A stretch of DNA of 64,000 nucleotides from Stenotrophomonas rhizophila (GCF_020857975.1 NZ_JACWUO010000011.1:83290-147289); one strand, 5' to 3'. Shown: positions 33,965 to 43,087, counted from the first letter of the stretch. The notes: generated from the letters alone by a model not told the origin. Program-made: numbers and translations.

Positions 33965-35406
33965 TGAACCGTATGTCCCCGATCACCCGTTTGCTCCTGC
34001 AGGCCCGCCCACTGGCCCTGGCCGGCGCCACTACCCTGGCCCTGTCGGCCTGCGTCAGCACCGGTAGTTACGCGGTGGATGCACCGGCCGTACCGGCCGG
34101 CTACGGCCGCGGCGATGCCGCGCGCAATGCGCCCACGCAAACCGTCGATGCCCTGCCGCAGGCGGCCACCGCCGACGTGCGCGACGATCGCTGGTGGACC
34201 CGGTTCAGCGACCCCGGCCTGGACCGGGTCATCGACCGTGCACTGGCCGCCAACACCGACCTGGCCTCGGCAGGCTTGGCCGTGCAGCGCGCGCGCCTGC
34301 AGGCCGGGCTGGCCGGCAACGCGCTGTGGCCGCAGCCCTCCGGCAGCATCGGCGGCGGCGCCAACCGGCCGCTCGACCACGGCGCGGACTGGAACCGCAA
34401 CAGTTTGGCCGGCGTATCCCTGCAGTGGGAAATCGACCTGTGGGGCCGGCTGCGCACCCAGCGCGACATCGCCGGCTGGGAAGCCCAGGCGCGCGTGGAG
34501 GACCTGCAGAACACCGCATTGCTGGTGATCGGCGATGTCGCCACGCAGTACTGGACGCTGGCCTTCCTCAACCAGTCCATCGCCGCCGGGCAGGCCAACC
34601 TGGACCGCCTGCAGCGCACCCGGCAACTGGTGCAGGCGCGCTTCGATGCCGGCGCGGTATCGCGGCTGGACGTGCGCCAGGCCGTGCAAAGCCTGGAGGC
34701 GCAGCGCGCAGCGCAGAGTGCGCTGGAACAGCAGCGCGTGGCCAGCCGCAACGCGCTGACCGTATTGCTGGACGGGGTGCCGCTGGCGCTGGCCGACGAA
34801 CCGCAGCAGTTGCGCGGCGATGCCGCGCCGGCGATCGCCGAAGGCCTGCCGGCCGACTTGCTCGGGCGCCGCCCGGACCTGCGCGCGGCCGAACTGCGGC
34901 TGCGCAACAGCCTCAAGGACATCCAGGTCACCGCGCGCCAGTATTACCCGGCGCTGAGCCTGACCGGGGGCGTCGGTACCGGCGCCACATCGCTGTCGGA
35001 GGTGCTGAAGAACCCGGTCGCCACGCTGGGGGCCGGGTTGTCGTTGCCGTTCCTCAATATCGCCCAGGCCCGCTTGAACACGCGCCTGGCCGGCACCGAT
35101 TACCAGATCGCCGCCAACGACTTCCGCCGCACCCTGTACACCGCGCTGTCGGAAGTGGACAACGCGCTGTCGGCGCGCACCCAGTTGATCGCCCAGGTGG
35201 CGGCCTCGCAGGCGTCCTATGAGCAGGCGGTGGAGATCGAACGGATGTACGAAGTGCGCTACCGGGTCGGCGCCACCGACCTGCGCACCTGGCTGGAAGC
35301 GCAGCAGACCCGCCGCGACGCCGAACTGGCGTTGGCATCGGTGAAGCAGAAACAGCTGATCAACGGTGTGACGTTGTTCAAGGCGTTGGGGGGGAACGCG
35401 GGCTGA
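33961..35406 (+). CDS. macC: NodT/TolC-type outer-membrane factor of the Mac pump
   Basis: 481 residues, lipoprotein signal ([14 protein letters not shown]). Two outer-membrane-efflux repeats, with [41 protein letters not shown] at the start of the first and [22 protein letters not shown] in the middle, typical of the NodT lipoprotein subfamily. Completes the tripartite pump, which in E. coli uses an unlinked TolC. Overlaps macB by four bases. Confidence 0.93.
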   Translation: MMNRMSPITRLLLQARPLALAGATTLALSACVSTGSYAVDAPAVPAGYGRGDAARNAPTQTVDALPQAATADVRDDRWWTRFSDPGLDRVIDRALAANTDLASAGLAVQRARLQAGLAGNALWPQPSGSIGGGANRPLDHGADWNRNSLAGVSLQWEIDLWGRLRTQRDIAGWEAQARVEDLQNTALLVIGDVATQYWTLAFLNQSIAAGQANLDRLQRTRQLVQARFDAGAVSRLDVRQAVQSLEAQRAAQSALEQQRVASRNALTVLLDGVPLALADEPQQLRGDAAPAIAEGLPADLLGRRPDLRAAELRLRNSLKDIQVTARQYYPALSLTGGVGTGATSLSEVLKNPVATLGAGLSLPFLNIAQARLNTRLAGTDYQIAANDFRRTLYTALSEVDNALSARTQLIAQVAASQASYEQAVEIERMYEVRYRVGATDLRTWLEAQQTRRDAELALASVKQKQLINGVTLFKALGGNAG

Positions 35407-35423
35407 TCTCGCTCCCGACGCAG

Positions 35424-35493
35424 GTAGAGCCACGCCATGCGTGGCTGCTTCTGGATCTCCGGCACCGCTCAGCCACGCGTGGCGTGGCTCTAC
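35424..35493. repeat. Inverted SMAG pair after macC
   Basis: GTAGAGCCACGCCATGCGTGG on the left faces CCACGCGTGGCGTGGCTCTAC on the right. It lies between the convergent macC and rlmB genes, where no T-tailed terminator is seen. Confidence 0.85.
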
Positions 35494-35511
35494 CCTGGGC
35501 CTGTGCGCGGC

Positions 35512-36258
35512 TTACAGCCCGCGCTGACGCACCGCTTCAAACAGGCTCACACCGGTGGCGACCGAGACGTTCAGGCTTTCGATATCGCCCGGCATCGGGA
35601 TCTTGACCAGGCCATCGCAGTTTTCGCGGGTCAGCCGGCGCAGGCCGTCGGCTTCGCCACCCAGCACCAGCGCCACGTTGCCCTTCAGGTCGATCGCATA
35701 CAGCGATTCGGTCGCCTCGCCGGCCAGGCCGTAGATCCACACGCCCAGCTTCTGCAGGTCCTTCAGGCAGCGCGACAGGTTGGTCACCGCCACCACCGGA
35801 ATCCGGTCGGCCGCGCCGGCCGAGGTCTTGCGCACGGTGGCGTTGACCGTGGCCGACTTGTCCTTGGGAATGATCACCGCCGTGGCCCCGGCCGCCGCCG
35901 CGCTGCGCAGGCAGGCGCCGAGGTTGTGCGGATCCTGCACTTCGTCCAGGACCAGCAGCAGGGCCTTGCCTTCGGCGGCCTCGACCAGCCCTTCCAGTTC
36001 ATTCTCGCTGTAGGTGCGCGCGGCTTGGTAGCGCGCGGCCACGCCCTGGTGCCGCACCGAACCGCCCACGCCGTCCAGCGCCTGGGTGTTCACCTTGCGC
36101 ACGTCGATGCCCTTGCGCCGCGCCTGCTCCTCGATCTCGGTCAGACGCGGATTCTTGGCGCCGGCCTCGATCAGGACTTCGCGGACGTTCTCGGCATCGT
36201 TCTCGATCGAAGAGGCGACGGCGTTGACGCCGACGATCCACTGGCTTTGCTTGCTCAT
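35512..36258 (-). CDS. rlmB: 23S rRNA (guanosine-2251-2'-O)-methyltransferase RlmB
   Basis: 248 residues. N-terminal RNA-binding L30e-like domain (QWIVGVNAVASSIENDAENVREVLI) and a C-terminal SPOUT knot with its three motifs: LDEVQDPHNLGACLRSA, LVLGGEADGLRRL and IPMPGDIESLNVSVATGVSLFE. Modifies the peptidyl-transferase P loop of 23S rRNA. As in E. coli, it lies downstream of rnr on the same strand, here with a small gene between them. Confidence 0.96.
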   Translation of the reverse strand: MSKQSQWIVGVNAVASSIENDAENVREVLIEAGAKNPRLTEIEEQARRKGIDVRKVNTQALDGVGGSVRHQGVAARYQAARTYSENELEGLVEAAEGKALLLVLDEVQDPHNLGACLRSAAAAGATAVIIPKDKSATVNATVRKTSAGAADRIPVVAVTNLSRCLKDLQKLGVWIYGLAGEATESLYAIDLKGNVALVLGGEADGLRRLTRENCDGLVKIPMPGDIESLNVSVATGVSLFEAVRQRGL

Positions 36259-36427
36259 TGCGGGGGCACGACCGGTACAGGGGGTGGTAATGGTAGAGCA
36301 TCAAGGCCCGCCCTGCCCCGCCGGGCGTTCACGCCCTGCCCCGCAGCACCGCCAGCGGCAGGATCGGGCCTGGTCCACGGCCATTGCCACGCCCGGCAAC
36401 CCATGCCCCCGGCAGCAGCCGATACCG

Positions 36428-36452
36428 GTAGGGTCGGATCCCAATCGACTAC
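36428..36452 (+). repeat. Decayed GTAG-headed repeat
   Basis: GTAGGGTCGGATCCCAATCGACTAC, imperfect stem. The same GTAGGGTCGG(A/T)TCC..CGACTGCC subfamily occurs at 49403 and inside the direct repeat at 49250 and 49494. Confidence 0.55.
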
Positions 36453-36543
36453 CATTGCCGCTGCCGCGCCCGGTAACGCATTGCCCCGGCCGAAGACGGC
36501 CTTGCATTGCAGCGGCTGCAGCAACCAGCAGCGTCGACCAGGG

Positions 36544-36735
36544 TCATGCCCGATCACTCTCACGTGCGGGACGAAATGGGCGCGTGGCGACGCGTTCGTC
36601 GCTGCGGCGCCCCATGGCCGGGAAGGCGCGACACATCCGGCAATGGCAGACCGAACAGTCGGTGAGTTCGCCGCGGATGTGGAAACGCACCGCGCCACAT
36701 TGGCAACCGCCCCTGTATTCGGGGATGAGGCTCAT
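36544..36735 (-). CDS. Truncated GFA/CENP-V-like zinc protein (possible pseudogene)
   Basis: 63 residues, MSLIPEYRGGCQCGAVRFHI. The start of a GFA (glutathione-dependent formaldehyde-activating) domain is plain: GGCQCGAVRF, then CSVCHCRMCR, giving the CxC and CxCxxC zinc ligands. Family members are about 120-150 residues. Here the frame leaves the family right after CRMCR (AFPAMGRRSDERV..) and stops. The neighbouring frame contains GAAATNASPRAHF, which weakly resembles the expected continuation, so a frameshift is possible. It lies between rnr and rlmB on the same strand. Confidence 0.5.
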   Translation of the reverse strand: MSLIPEYRGGCQCGAVRFHIRGELTDCSVCHCRMCRAFPAMGRRSDERVATRPFRPARESDRA

Positions 36736-36754
36736 GTGTCGGTCCTCACGTGGA

Positions 36755-36779
36755 GTACCGACCAACGGTCGGTACCTAC
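36755..36779 (-). repeat. SMAG-type REP
   Basis: Perfect GTACCGACC-AAC-GGTCGGTAC stem with CTAC end, between rnr and the short GFA-like frame. Same sequence as at 3419. Confidence 0.85.
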
Positions 36780-36809
36780 CGAAGGAAGGCGGCCTGCGGC
36801 CGCCCGCGA

Positions 36810-39272
36810 TCAATATTTCTGCTTCTGGCGCTTGGCCGGCTGGCCGCTCGGCGGCAGTTCGACCTCGCCGTCGTCCTTCTCTTCGACCAGGCGGAAGTCG
36901 ATCTTGCGCTCCTCCATGCTGGCCTTGAGCACCAGGATGCGCACCCGATCGCCCAGCCGATAGGCCTTGCCGCGGCGTTCGCCGCTGAGCGTCTTGCGGG
37001 TCGCATCGAACTGGTAATAGTCGTGCGGCAGCTGGGTCACATGGACCAGGCCGTTGACCTTGGACTCGTCCAGCTCGACGAACAGGCCGAAGCTGGTCAC
37101 CCCGCTGATCACGCCATCGAACTGGCCGCCGACGTGTTTTTCCATCCACGCCGCGCGGTAGCGCTCGTCGACCTCGCGCTCGGCCTCGTCGGCACGGCGC
37201 TCGCGCTCGGAACACTGCAACGCCAGCGCGGCCATCTCACGCGGTGAATAGGTGAACTTGTCCACGGCCGCGCCGCTGAGCGCATGCTTGATCGCACGGT
37301 GCACCAGCAGGTCCGGGTAGCGGCGGATCGGCGAGGTGAAATGCGCATACGCATCCAGCGACAGGCCGAAGTGGCCCAGGTTGTCCGGCGAATACACCGC
37401 CAGGCTCTGGCTGCGCAGCAGCACCGATTCCAGCAGCGCCGCGTCGGGGCGCTCGCGCACCTTCTTGAGCAGCTTGGTGTAATCGCCCGGCTGCACCTTG
37501 GACCACGGCGGCAGGCTCAGCTTGAATTCCTTGAGGAATTCCAGCAGGTCGTCGTACTTGGCTTCCGGCGGCTTGGCGTGGTCACGGAACGGCGCCGGCA
37601 CCTGCTTGTGCAGCAGGTAACGGGCGGCCTGCACGTTGGCCGCGATCATGCATTCCTCGATCAGCTTGTGCGCATCGTTGCGCACCAGCATGCCGGCCTG
37701 GGTGACCTCACCGGTGTTGTCCAGCACGAAGCGTACTTCGGAAGACTCGAATTCGATCGCACCGCGTCGGGTGCGGGCCTTGGCCAGCACCTTGTACAGC
37801 TGGTGCAGGCGTTCGACCTGCGGCAGCACCGCGGCGATCTGGTTGCGCACGGCCACGTCGTTGTCGCCCACCGCCTGCCAGACCTGGGTATAGGTCAGGC
37901 GCGCATGCGAGTTCATCACCGCTTCGTAGAAGCGCGAGTGGATCACCTCGCCATCGCGGTTGACCTGCATGTCGCAGACAAAGCACATGCGGTCGACCTT
38001 GGGCATCAGCGAGCAGATGCCGTTGGACAGGGTCTCCGGCAGCATCGGCACCACAAAGCCCGGGAAGTACACCGAGGTGGCGCGCTTCTGCGCTTCATCG
38101 TCCAGCGGGGTGCCCGGACGCACGTAGTTGGATACGTCGGCGATGGCCACCACCAGGCGGAAGCCTTCGGCGTTGGGTTCGCAGTAGACCGCGTCGTCGA
38201 AGTCCTTGGCATCCTCGCCATCGATGGTGACCAGCGGCGTGCTGCGCAGGTCGACGCGGCCGCCGATCATGTCCGGCTCGACCACCAGCGGCACCGCCGA
38301 GGCTTCGTTGAGCACCTCCTGCGGGAACTCGAACGGCAGCTCATGGCCGTGGATGGCGGTTTCGACGATCAGCGAGGCGGTCAGCTTGTCGCCGAGCACC
38401 GCGATGATGCGGCCGATCGGCGGACGCCGGGTATCGGGGGCCTGGGTCAGTTCGCAGACCACCAGCTGGCCGTCGCGGGCATCGCCGGTCTGGTCCGGCG
38501 GGATCTGCACGTTGCGCTGTACGCGTTTGTCGTCGGGCACCACGTAGTTGATGCCGAACTCGACGCTGAAACGGCCGATCAGGCGGGTCATGCCGCGCTC
38601 GAGCACGCGTGCGATGCTGCCTTCGCGGCGGCCGCGGCGGTCGATGCCGGTGACATTGGCCAGCACCCGGTCGCCGTGCATGACCTTGCGCATTTCATAC
38701 GGCGGCAGGAACAGGTCGTCGCCGCCTTCCACCGGGCGCAGGAAGCCGAAGCCTTCCGGGTTGGCGATGACCACGCCGGTGATCAGGTTGGTCGCCTGCA
38801 CCGGGGCGAAGCCGCCGCGGCGGTTCTGCACCAGTTGGCCGTCGCGCACCATCGCGCCCAGCCGCTTGCCCAGCGCATCGGCGCGGTCGGGCTCGGTCAG
38901 GCCCAGGTGGATGCCGATTTCCTCGGCGGTCTGCGGGCCGTCGCAACGCTCCAGCAACTGCAGGATGGCCTCGCGGCTGGCGATCGGCTGCGCGTAACGT
39001 TCAGCTTCGCGGGCGGCATGCGGATCGACCAGTTCGCCATCGGCCAGCGTCGGATGCGGGCGGCGGCGGGTCGGGACCGGGGCAGCGGCGTCCGGCCTGG
39101 GGCCGGATCGCTTGCCGCCGCGCGGTGCGGCGGGATGGGTCATGGATTCGGGCATCCAGGGCGGCAGCTTGCCAGGCTTGGCAGCAGCGCGGGGCTTGCC
39201 CGACGGACCGGCTGCCTGGGGCGCCGGGGACTTGGGGGCTTTCGCGCCCCGGGTCGGTTTCTTTGTTTTCAT
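36810..39272 (-). CDS. rnr: Ribonuclease R
   Basis: 820 residues from the ATG at 39272 (MKTKKPTRGAKAPKSP). Processive 3'-to-5' exoribonuclease that unwinds structured RNA. Order: basic Lys/Ala/Pro-rich N-terminus (1-95), winged helix (SREAILQLLERCDGPQTAEEIGIHLGL), cold-shock OB domains (GFGFLRPVEGGDDLFLPPYEMRKVMHGDRVLA), RNB nuclease with DGEDAKDFDDAVYCE (catalytic Asp cluster) and SLDAYAHFTSPIRRYPDLLVHRAI, and a C-terminal S1 domain (FDGVISGVTSFGLFVELDES). The C-terminus is lysine-rich. Heads the rnr-rlmB run. Confidence 0.96.
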   Translation of the reverse strand: MKTKKPTRGAKAPKSPAPQAAGPSGKPRAAAKPGKLPPWMPESMTHPAAPRGGKRSGPRPDAAAPVPTRRRPHPTLADGELVDPHAAREAERYAQPIASREAILQLLERCDGPQTAEEIGIHLGLTEPDRADALGKRLGAMVRDGQLVQNRRGGFAPVQATNLITGVVIANPEGFGFLRPVEGGDDLFLPPYEMRKVMHGDRVLANVTGIDRRGRREGSIARVLERGMTRLIGRFSVEFGINYVVPDDKRVQRNVQIPPDQTGDARDGQLVVCELTQAPDTRRPPIGRIIAVLGDKLTASLIVETAIHGHELPFEFPQEVLNEASAVPLVVEPDMIGGRVDLRSTPLVTIDGEDAKDFDDAVYCEPNAEGFRLVVAIADVSNYVRPGTPLDDEAQKRATSVYFPGFVVPMLPETLSNGICSLMPKVDRMCFVCDMQVNRDGEVIHSRFYEAVMNSHARLTYTQVWQAVGDNDVAVRNQIAAVLPQVERLHQLYKVLAKARTRRGAIEFESSEVRFVLDNTGEVTQAGMLVRNDAHKLIEECMIAANVQAARYLLHKQVPAPFRDHAKPPEAKYDDLLEFLKEFKLSLPPWSKVQPGDYTKLLKKVRERPDAALLESVLLRSQSLAVYSPDNLGHFGLSLDAYAHFTSPIRRYPDLLVHRAIKHALSGAAVDKFTYSPREMAALALQCSERERRADEAEREVDERYRAAWMEKHVGGQFDGVISGVTSFGLFVELDESKVNGLVHVTQLPHDYYQFDATRKTLSGERRGKAYRLGDRVRILVLKASMEERKIDFRLVEEKDDGEVELPPSGQPAKRQKQKY

Positions 39273-39357
39273 CGGCCCCCATGGTAACCGCTGATGGTGT
39301 GCAGAATGGGTCAGCGCGCGTGCATATGCAGGTTTGTGAAGATTTTTCGGAAAAGCG

Positions 39358-39386
39358 TTGACAAGTGCCCGGCACATGCCCAGAAT
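39358..39386 (+). promoter_or_regulatory. Promoter of tRNA-Leu copy 1
   Basis: TTGACA, 17 bases, CAGAAT. The tRNA begins 15 bases downstream of the -10. Confidence 0.85.
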
Positions 39387-39400
39387 CCCCCTCCTGAGTC

Positions 39401-39487
39401 GCCCAGGTGGCGGAATTGGTAGACGCACTAGCTTCAGGTGCTAGCGGGGGCAACTTCGTGGAGGTTCGAGTCCTCTCCTGGGCACCA
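39401..39487 (+). tRNA. tRNA-Leu(CAG), copy 1
   Basis: 87 bases with encoded CCA. Acceptor GCCCAGG pairs with CCTGGGC. The anticodon arm is CTAGC-TTCAGGT-GCTAG, so the anticodon is CAG (leucine, codon CUG). The long variable arm (GGGGGCAACTTCGTG) is typical of type II tRNAs; GGTTCGAGTCC forms the T arm. Confidence 0.97.
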
Positions 39488-39504
39488 CGACTCAGTAAAT
39501 GATC

Positions 39505-39527
39505 AAACCCGCGCAAGCGGGTTTTTT
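39505..39527 (+). terminator. Terminator of tRNA-Leu copy 1
   Basis: AACCCGC-GCAA-GCGGGTT followed by TTTT, 18 bases after the tRNA. Confidence 0.9.
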
Positions 39528-39701
39528 CGTTTCTGGCGTTTGCAACGGATGGAAGCCGATGTGCGGGAGCGAGCCGCCCCATGTCGGCGATCAGGTCGCC
39601 AGGCCTACCGATCCATCCGGCATCGCAGTGCAGGTCCACCTGCATCGCGGGCATGGCCGGGGGCCATCCGATCGTGTGCGCCACAATCGCTTCACCGTGC
39701 A

Positions 39702-39730
39702 TTGACAGCCCTTCGGTGCATCTGCATAAT
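39702..39730 (+). promoter_or_regulatory. Promoter of tRNA-Leu copy 2
   Basis: TTGACA, 17 bases, CATAAT; same geometry as copies 1 and 3. Confidence 0.88.
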
Positions 39731-39744
39731 TCGCCCCCTGAGTC

Positions 39745-39831
39745 GCCCAGGTGGCGGAATTGGTAGACGCACTAGCTTCAGGTGCTAGCGGGGGCAACTT
39801 CGTGGAGGTTCGAGTCCTCTCCTGGGCACCA
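39745..39831 (+). tRNA. tRNA-Leu(CAG), copy 2
   Basis: Identical in all 87 bases to copy 1, including the encoded CCA and the CTGAGTC sequence just before it. Confidence 0.97.
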
Positions 39832-39848
39832 CGACTCGGTAAATGATC

Positions 39849-39871
39849 AAACCCGCGCAAGCGGGTTTTTT
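39849..39871 (+). terminator. Terminator of tRNA-Leu copy 2
   Basis: Same AACCCGC-GCAA-GCGGGTT stem and T-run as copy 1. Confidence 0.9.
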
Positions 39872-39976
39872 CGTTTCTGTGGTTCGATGGCAGGCTCCGC
39901 ATCTCACGCACGATTCGCGCTGCATCGGCCGCGCTGATGCGGCAGCACGCGAACAACAGATTCCCGCGAAATCGTG

Positions 39977-40005
39977 TTGACACAATCGTCGTTCTCCCGC
40001 AAAAT
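39977..40005 (+). promoter_or_regulatory. Promoter of tRNA-Leu copy 3
   Basis: TTGACA, 17 bases, CAAAAT. Confidence 0.85.
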
Positions 40006-40019
40006 TCTCCTCCTGAGTC

Positions 40020-40106
40020 GCCCAGGTGGCGGAATTGGTAGACGCACTAGCTTCAGGTGCTAGCGGGGGCAACTTCGTGGAGGTTCGAGTCCTCTCCTGG
40101 GCACCA
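40020..40106 (+). tRNA. tRNA-Leu(CAG), copy 3
   Basis: Identical to copies 1 and 2, same anticodon CAG and encoded CCA. Confidence 0.97.
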
Positions 40107-40123
40107 CGACTCAGCAAATGATC

Positions 40124-40146
40124 AAACCCGCGCAAGCGGGTTTTTT
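40124..40146 (+). terminator. Terminator of tRNA-Leu copy 3
   Basis: AACCCGC-GCAA-GCGGGTT followed by TTTT. Confidence 0.9.
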
Positions 40147-40223
40147 CATGTCTGGCATGCGGCGGCCCGTCCTCCTCCGACAGGGGAAAACCAAGACGCT
40201 GCTCTTCACCATGGATGCATGAG

Positions 40224-40247
40224 GAGCCGGCCAGCGGCCGGCACTAC
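40224..40247 (-). repeat. SMAG-type REP
   Basis: GAGCCGGCCAGCGGCCGGC followed by ACTAC; the same variant as at 48385, 48559, 54999 and 55046. Confidence 0.85.
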
Positions 40248-40260
40248 CGTGCGTGGCGCC

Positions 40261-40294
40261 AACGAAAAACCCGCCTTTCGGCGGGTTTTTCGTT
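40261..40294. terminator. Bidirectional terminator downstream of emrB
   Basis: AACGAAAAACCCGCC-TTTC-GGCGGGTTTTTCGTT: perfect 15-bp stem, T-runs on both strands. It ends the leftward emrRCAB operon 17 bases after the emrB stop. Confidence 0.92.
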
Positions 40295-40310
40295 TCAGCT
40301 CAACACCGCA

Positions 40311-41888
40311 TCAATGCCCGCCGGCCGACGCCGCGCCCGCCCCCGCACCGAACGGCGGCTTGGCCAGCCACAGGAAGGTGATGATGGCCAGGAAGATCCA
40401 GCCCAGCAGGAAGAAGATGTCGTTGAAGCCCATCTGCGAGGCCTGGTGGTTGATCATGTTGTTCAGCGCCGCCGCTCCATGCTGCAGGTCGCCCTGCCCC
40501 ATCGCGGCCACCTGATCCTGCATCCCCGGGGTGTAGCCGGAAATGTGTTCGGTCAGGTGCGCGTGGTGTTCCTGGCTGCGCCGTGCCCACAGCCAAGTGG
40601 TCAGCGATGCCGCGAAGCTGCCGCCCAGGGTGCGCAGGAAGGTGGCCAGGCCCGAACCGGCGGCGATCTCGCGCCCGTCCAGGTCCGACAGCAGGATCTG
40701 CAGCACCGGCATGAAGAACAACGCCACGCCGATGCCCATGATCAGCTGGATGCCGGCCACGTGGCCGAAGTTCACCTGCAGGTTGAAGCCCGAGCGCAGG
40801 AAGCTGGTGAAGGACAGGAACACGAACGCGATGGTGGCCAGCATGCGCATGTCGAAGCGCGAGGCATACTTGCCCACGAACGGGGTCATGATCACCGGCA
40901 ATACGCCGATCGGCGCGGTGGCCAGGCCGGCCCAGATCGCGGTATAGCCCATGTCGCGCTGCAGCCACTGCGGAATCAGCAGGGCCACGGCGAAGAACGC
41001 TGCATAGGCCACCACCATCGCCAGCGTACCGGCGCGGAAATTGCGGTGGCGGAACAGCCGCAGGTCCACGATCGGATCCTTGTCGGTCAGCTCCCAGATC
41101 AGGAACACCGCCAGCGCCACCACCGACACGCAGGCCAGCACCACGATCTTGGCCGAACTGAACCAGTCTTCGTCGTTGCCCAGGTCCAGCACCAGCTGCA
41201 GCGCGCCCACGCCGATCACCAGGGTGACCAGGCCGACGTAGTCCATCTTCGGCTTTTCGATATGCTCCGGGCGGCCCTTGAGCTGGTTGCCCACCACCAG
41301 CGCGGCGAAGATGCCCAGCGGCACGTTGATCAGGAAGATCCATTCCCAGCTGTAGTTGTCGGTGATCCAGCCGCCCAGGATCGGGCCGGCGATCGGCGCC
41401 ACCACGGTGATCATCGCCAGCAGCGCCAGCGCCTGCCCGCGTTTCTCGCGCGGGTACAGCGACACCAGCAGGCTCTGGGTGATCGGGTACATCGGCCCGG
41501 CCACGAATCCCTGGATCGCGCGCGACACCACCAGCATGCCCATGCTCTGCGCCAGCCCGCACAGCAGCGAGGCCATGGTGAAGGCCAGCGTGGCCCACAC
41601 GAACAGCTTGGTCTCGCCGAAGCGGCGGCTGAGGTAGCCGGTCAGCGGCAGCGCGATGGCCGTGCTGACTGCAAACGAGGTGATGACCCAGGTGGCCTGC
41701 TGCGAACTGGCACCGAGGTTGCCGGCGATGGTGGGCAGCGACACGTTGGCGATGGTGGTGTCGAGCACCTGCATGAACGAGGCCATCGCAAGGCCGGCGG
41801 TGCACAGGGCGACATTGGCCGGCGCGAAGCCGACCACCGAACCTGGCGCGCCCGGTGTGCCGGGCGCGGCGGGAGCTTGTGCGGACAT
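40311..41888 (-). CDS. emrB: EmrB-type multidrug MFS transporter (DHA2, 14 helices)
   Basis: 525 residues with 14 hydrophobic segments, starting after a short Ala/Pro-rich cytoplasmic N-terminus. DHA2 motifs are visible: FMQVLDTTIANVSLPTIAGNLG (helix 1), LPLTGYLSRRFGETKLF (motif A), GFVAGPMYPITQSLLV and ITVVAPIAGPILGGWITDNYSWEWIFLINVPLG (motif C region). Proton-driven drug pump at the inner membrane, working with EmrA and the outer-membrane protein EmrC. It begins seven bases after the emrA stop. It is the last gene of emrRCAB. Confidence 0.95.
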   Translation of the reverse strand: MSAQAPAAPGTPGAPGSVVGFAPANVALCTAGLAMASFMQVLDTTIANVSLPTIAGNLGASSQQATWVITSFAVSTAIALPLTGYLSRRFGETKLFVWATLAFTMASLLCGLAQSMGMLVVSRAIQGFVAGPMYPITQSLLVSLYPREKRGQALALLAMITVVAPIAGPILGGWITDNYSWEWIFLINVPLGIFAALVVGNQLKGRPEHIEKPKMDYVGLVTLVIGVGALQLVLDLGNDEDWFSSAKIVVLACVSVVALAVFLIWELTDKDPIVDLRLFRHRNFRAGTLAMVVAYAAFFAVALLIPQWLQRDMGYTAIWAGLATAPIGVLPVIMTPFVGKYASRFDMRMLATIAFVFLSFTSFLRSGFNLQVNFGHVAGIQLIMGIGVALFFMPVLQILLSDLDGREIAAGSGLATFLRTLGGSFAASLTTWLWARRSQEHHAHLTEHISGYTPGMQDQVAAMGQGDLQHGAAALNNMINHQASQMGFNDIFFLLGWIFLAIITFLWLAKPPFGAGAGAASAGGH

Positions 41889-41895
41889 GGTGGCC

Positions 41896-43077
41896 TCAGC
41901 TCGCCTTGGCCTGCTGCGGCAGGTTGCTCTGGATGATCTGGTGGATCACATCGTCGGCGCTGTGCAGCTGCTTGGCGTAGACATCGGTGTCGAACACCTG
42001 GCCCTTGGCGGTTTCGGTAGGCAGCACGGTGCCCTTCTGGTCGCGCAGGCTGACTTCGGCCTTGATCGACAGGCCGATGCGCAGCGGATGTTCGGCCAGC
42101 TGCTTGGTATCGATGGCGATGCGCACCGGAACGCGCTGCACGATCTTGATCCAGTTGCCGCTGGCGTTCTGCGCCGGCAGCAGCGAGAACGCCGAGCCGG
42201 TGCCCAGGCCCAGGCTGTCGATGCGGCCCTTGTAGGTGACATCGCCGCCGTACAGGTCCGAGCGCAGCTCCACTTCCTGGCCCAGGCGCATGTGGCGCAA
42301 CTGGGTTTCCTTGAAGTTGGCTTCCACCCACATCTGTTCGGTCGGCACCACCACCATCAGCGCATTGCCCGGCTGCACGCGCTGGCCCACCTGCACCGAA
42401 CGACGGGCCACATACCCGGCCACCGGCGCGACGATGCCGGCGCGGGCGTTGTTGAGGTAGGCCTGGCGCAGCTGCGCGGCGGCGGCCTGCACGTCCGGCT
42501 GGGTGGCGATCACGGTGTCATCGACCAGCGCGTTGTTGCGCTCGAAGGTTTCGCGCGACCCGGCCACGGCCGCTTCGGCGGCGGCCAGTTCGTCACGGGC
42601 GTGGGCCAGTTCTTCGTTGGAGATGGCGCCGGTGGCGGCCAGCCCCTTACGCCGGTTGAAATCCTCACGCACGCGCTTGAGGGTGACCTGGCGCGCGTTC
42701 AATTCGGCCTGGGCGCCTTCCACGCTGCGGTACAGGCCGCGGGTCTGGCGCACGGTCTTGGCCAGGTTGGCTTCGGCCTGCTGCAGGGCCACTTCGGTGT
42801 CGGCCGGGTCCAGCTGCACCAGCAGCTGGCCGCGCGCCACGCGCATGCCGTCATCGGCGTTGATCGATACCACGGTACCGCTCACCAGCGGGGTGATCTG
42901 TACCTGGTTGCCCTGCACATAGGCATCGTCGGTTTCTTCGAACCAGCGGCCGAACATGAAGTACCACAGGGCCAGCGCGGCCAGCAGCAGCACCACGATG
43001 ACCAACAGGCCGCGCAGCAGCTTGCCGCGACGGGAGGGAGCTGCCGGGGCGGCAGCAGGAGCGGATGTCTGGCTCAT
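41896..43077 (-). CDS. emrA: EmrA-type membrane fusion protein
   Basis: 393 residues from the ATG at 43077 (MSQTSAPAAAPAAP). One membrane helix (LLRGLLVIVVLLLAALALWYFM), lipoyl halves (VQITPLVSGTVVSINADDGMRVARGQLLVQLDPAD and AGIVAPVAGYVARRSVQVGQRVQPGNALMVVVP), a long coiled hairpin between them, and the EQMWVEANFKETQLRHM signature of the EmrA subfamily. Bridges EmrB and EmrC. Confidence 0.95.
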   Translation of the reverse strand: MSQTSAPAAAPAAPSRRGKLLRGLLVIVVLLLAALALWYFMFGRWFEETDDAYVQGNQVQITPLVSGTVVSINADDGMRVARGQLLVQLDPADTEVALQQAEANLAKTVRQTRGLYRSVEGAQAELNARQVTLKRVREDFNRRKGLAATGAISNEELAHARDELAAAEAAVAGSRETFERNNALVDDTVIATQPDVQAAAAQLRQAYLNNARAGIVAPVAGYVARRSVQVGQRVQPGNALMVVVPTEQMWVEANFKETQLRHMRLGQEVELRSDLYGGDVTYKGRIDSLGLGTGSAFSLLPAQNASGNWIKIVQRVPVRIAIDTKQLAEHPLRIGLSIKAEVSLRDQKGTVLPTETAKGQVFDTDVYAKQLHSADDVIHQIIQSNLPQQAKAS

Positions 43078-43087
43078 GGAAGGCGTC

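Noticed and set aside
39401..40106. Prophage or integrative element at the tRNA-Leu cluster
   Set aside because: No integrase and no partial tRNA copy nearby; the repeats are complete tRNA units with promoters.
40215..41936. 573-codon rightward open frame
   Set aside because: Shadow of emrB, rich in His/Gln/Arg.
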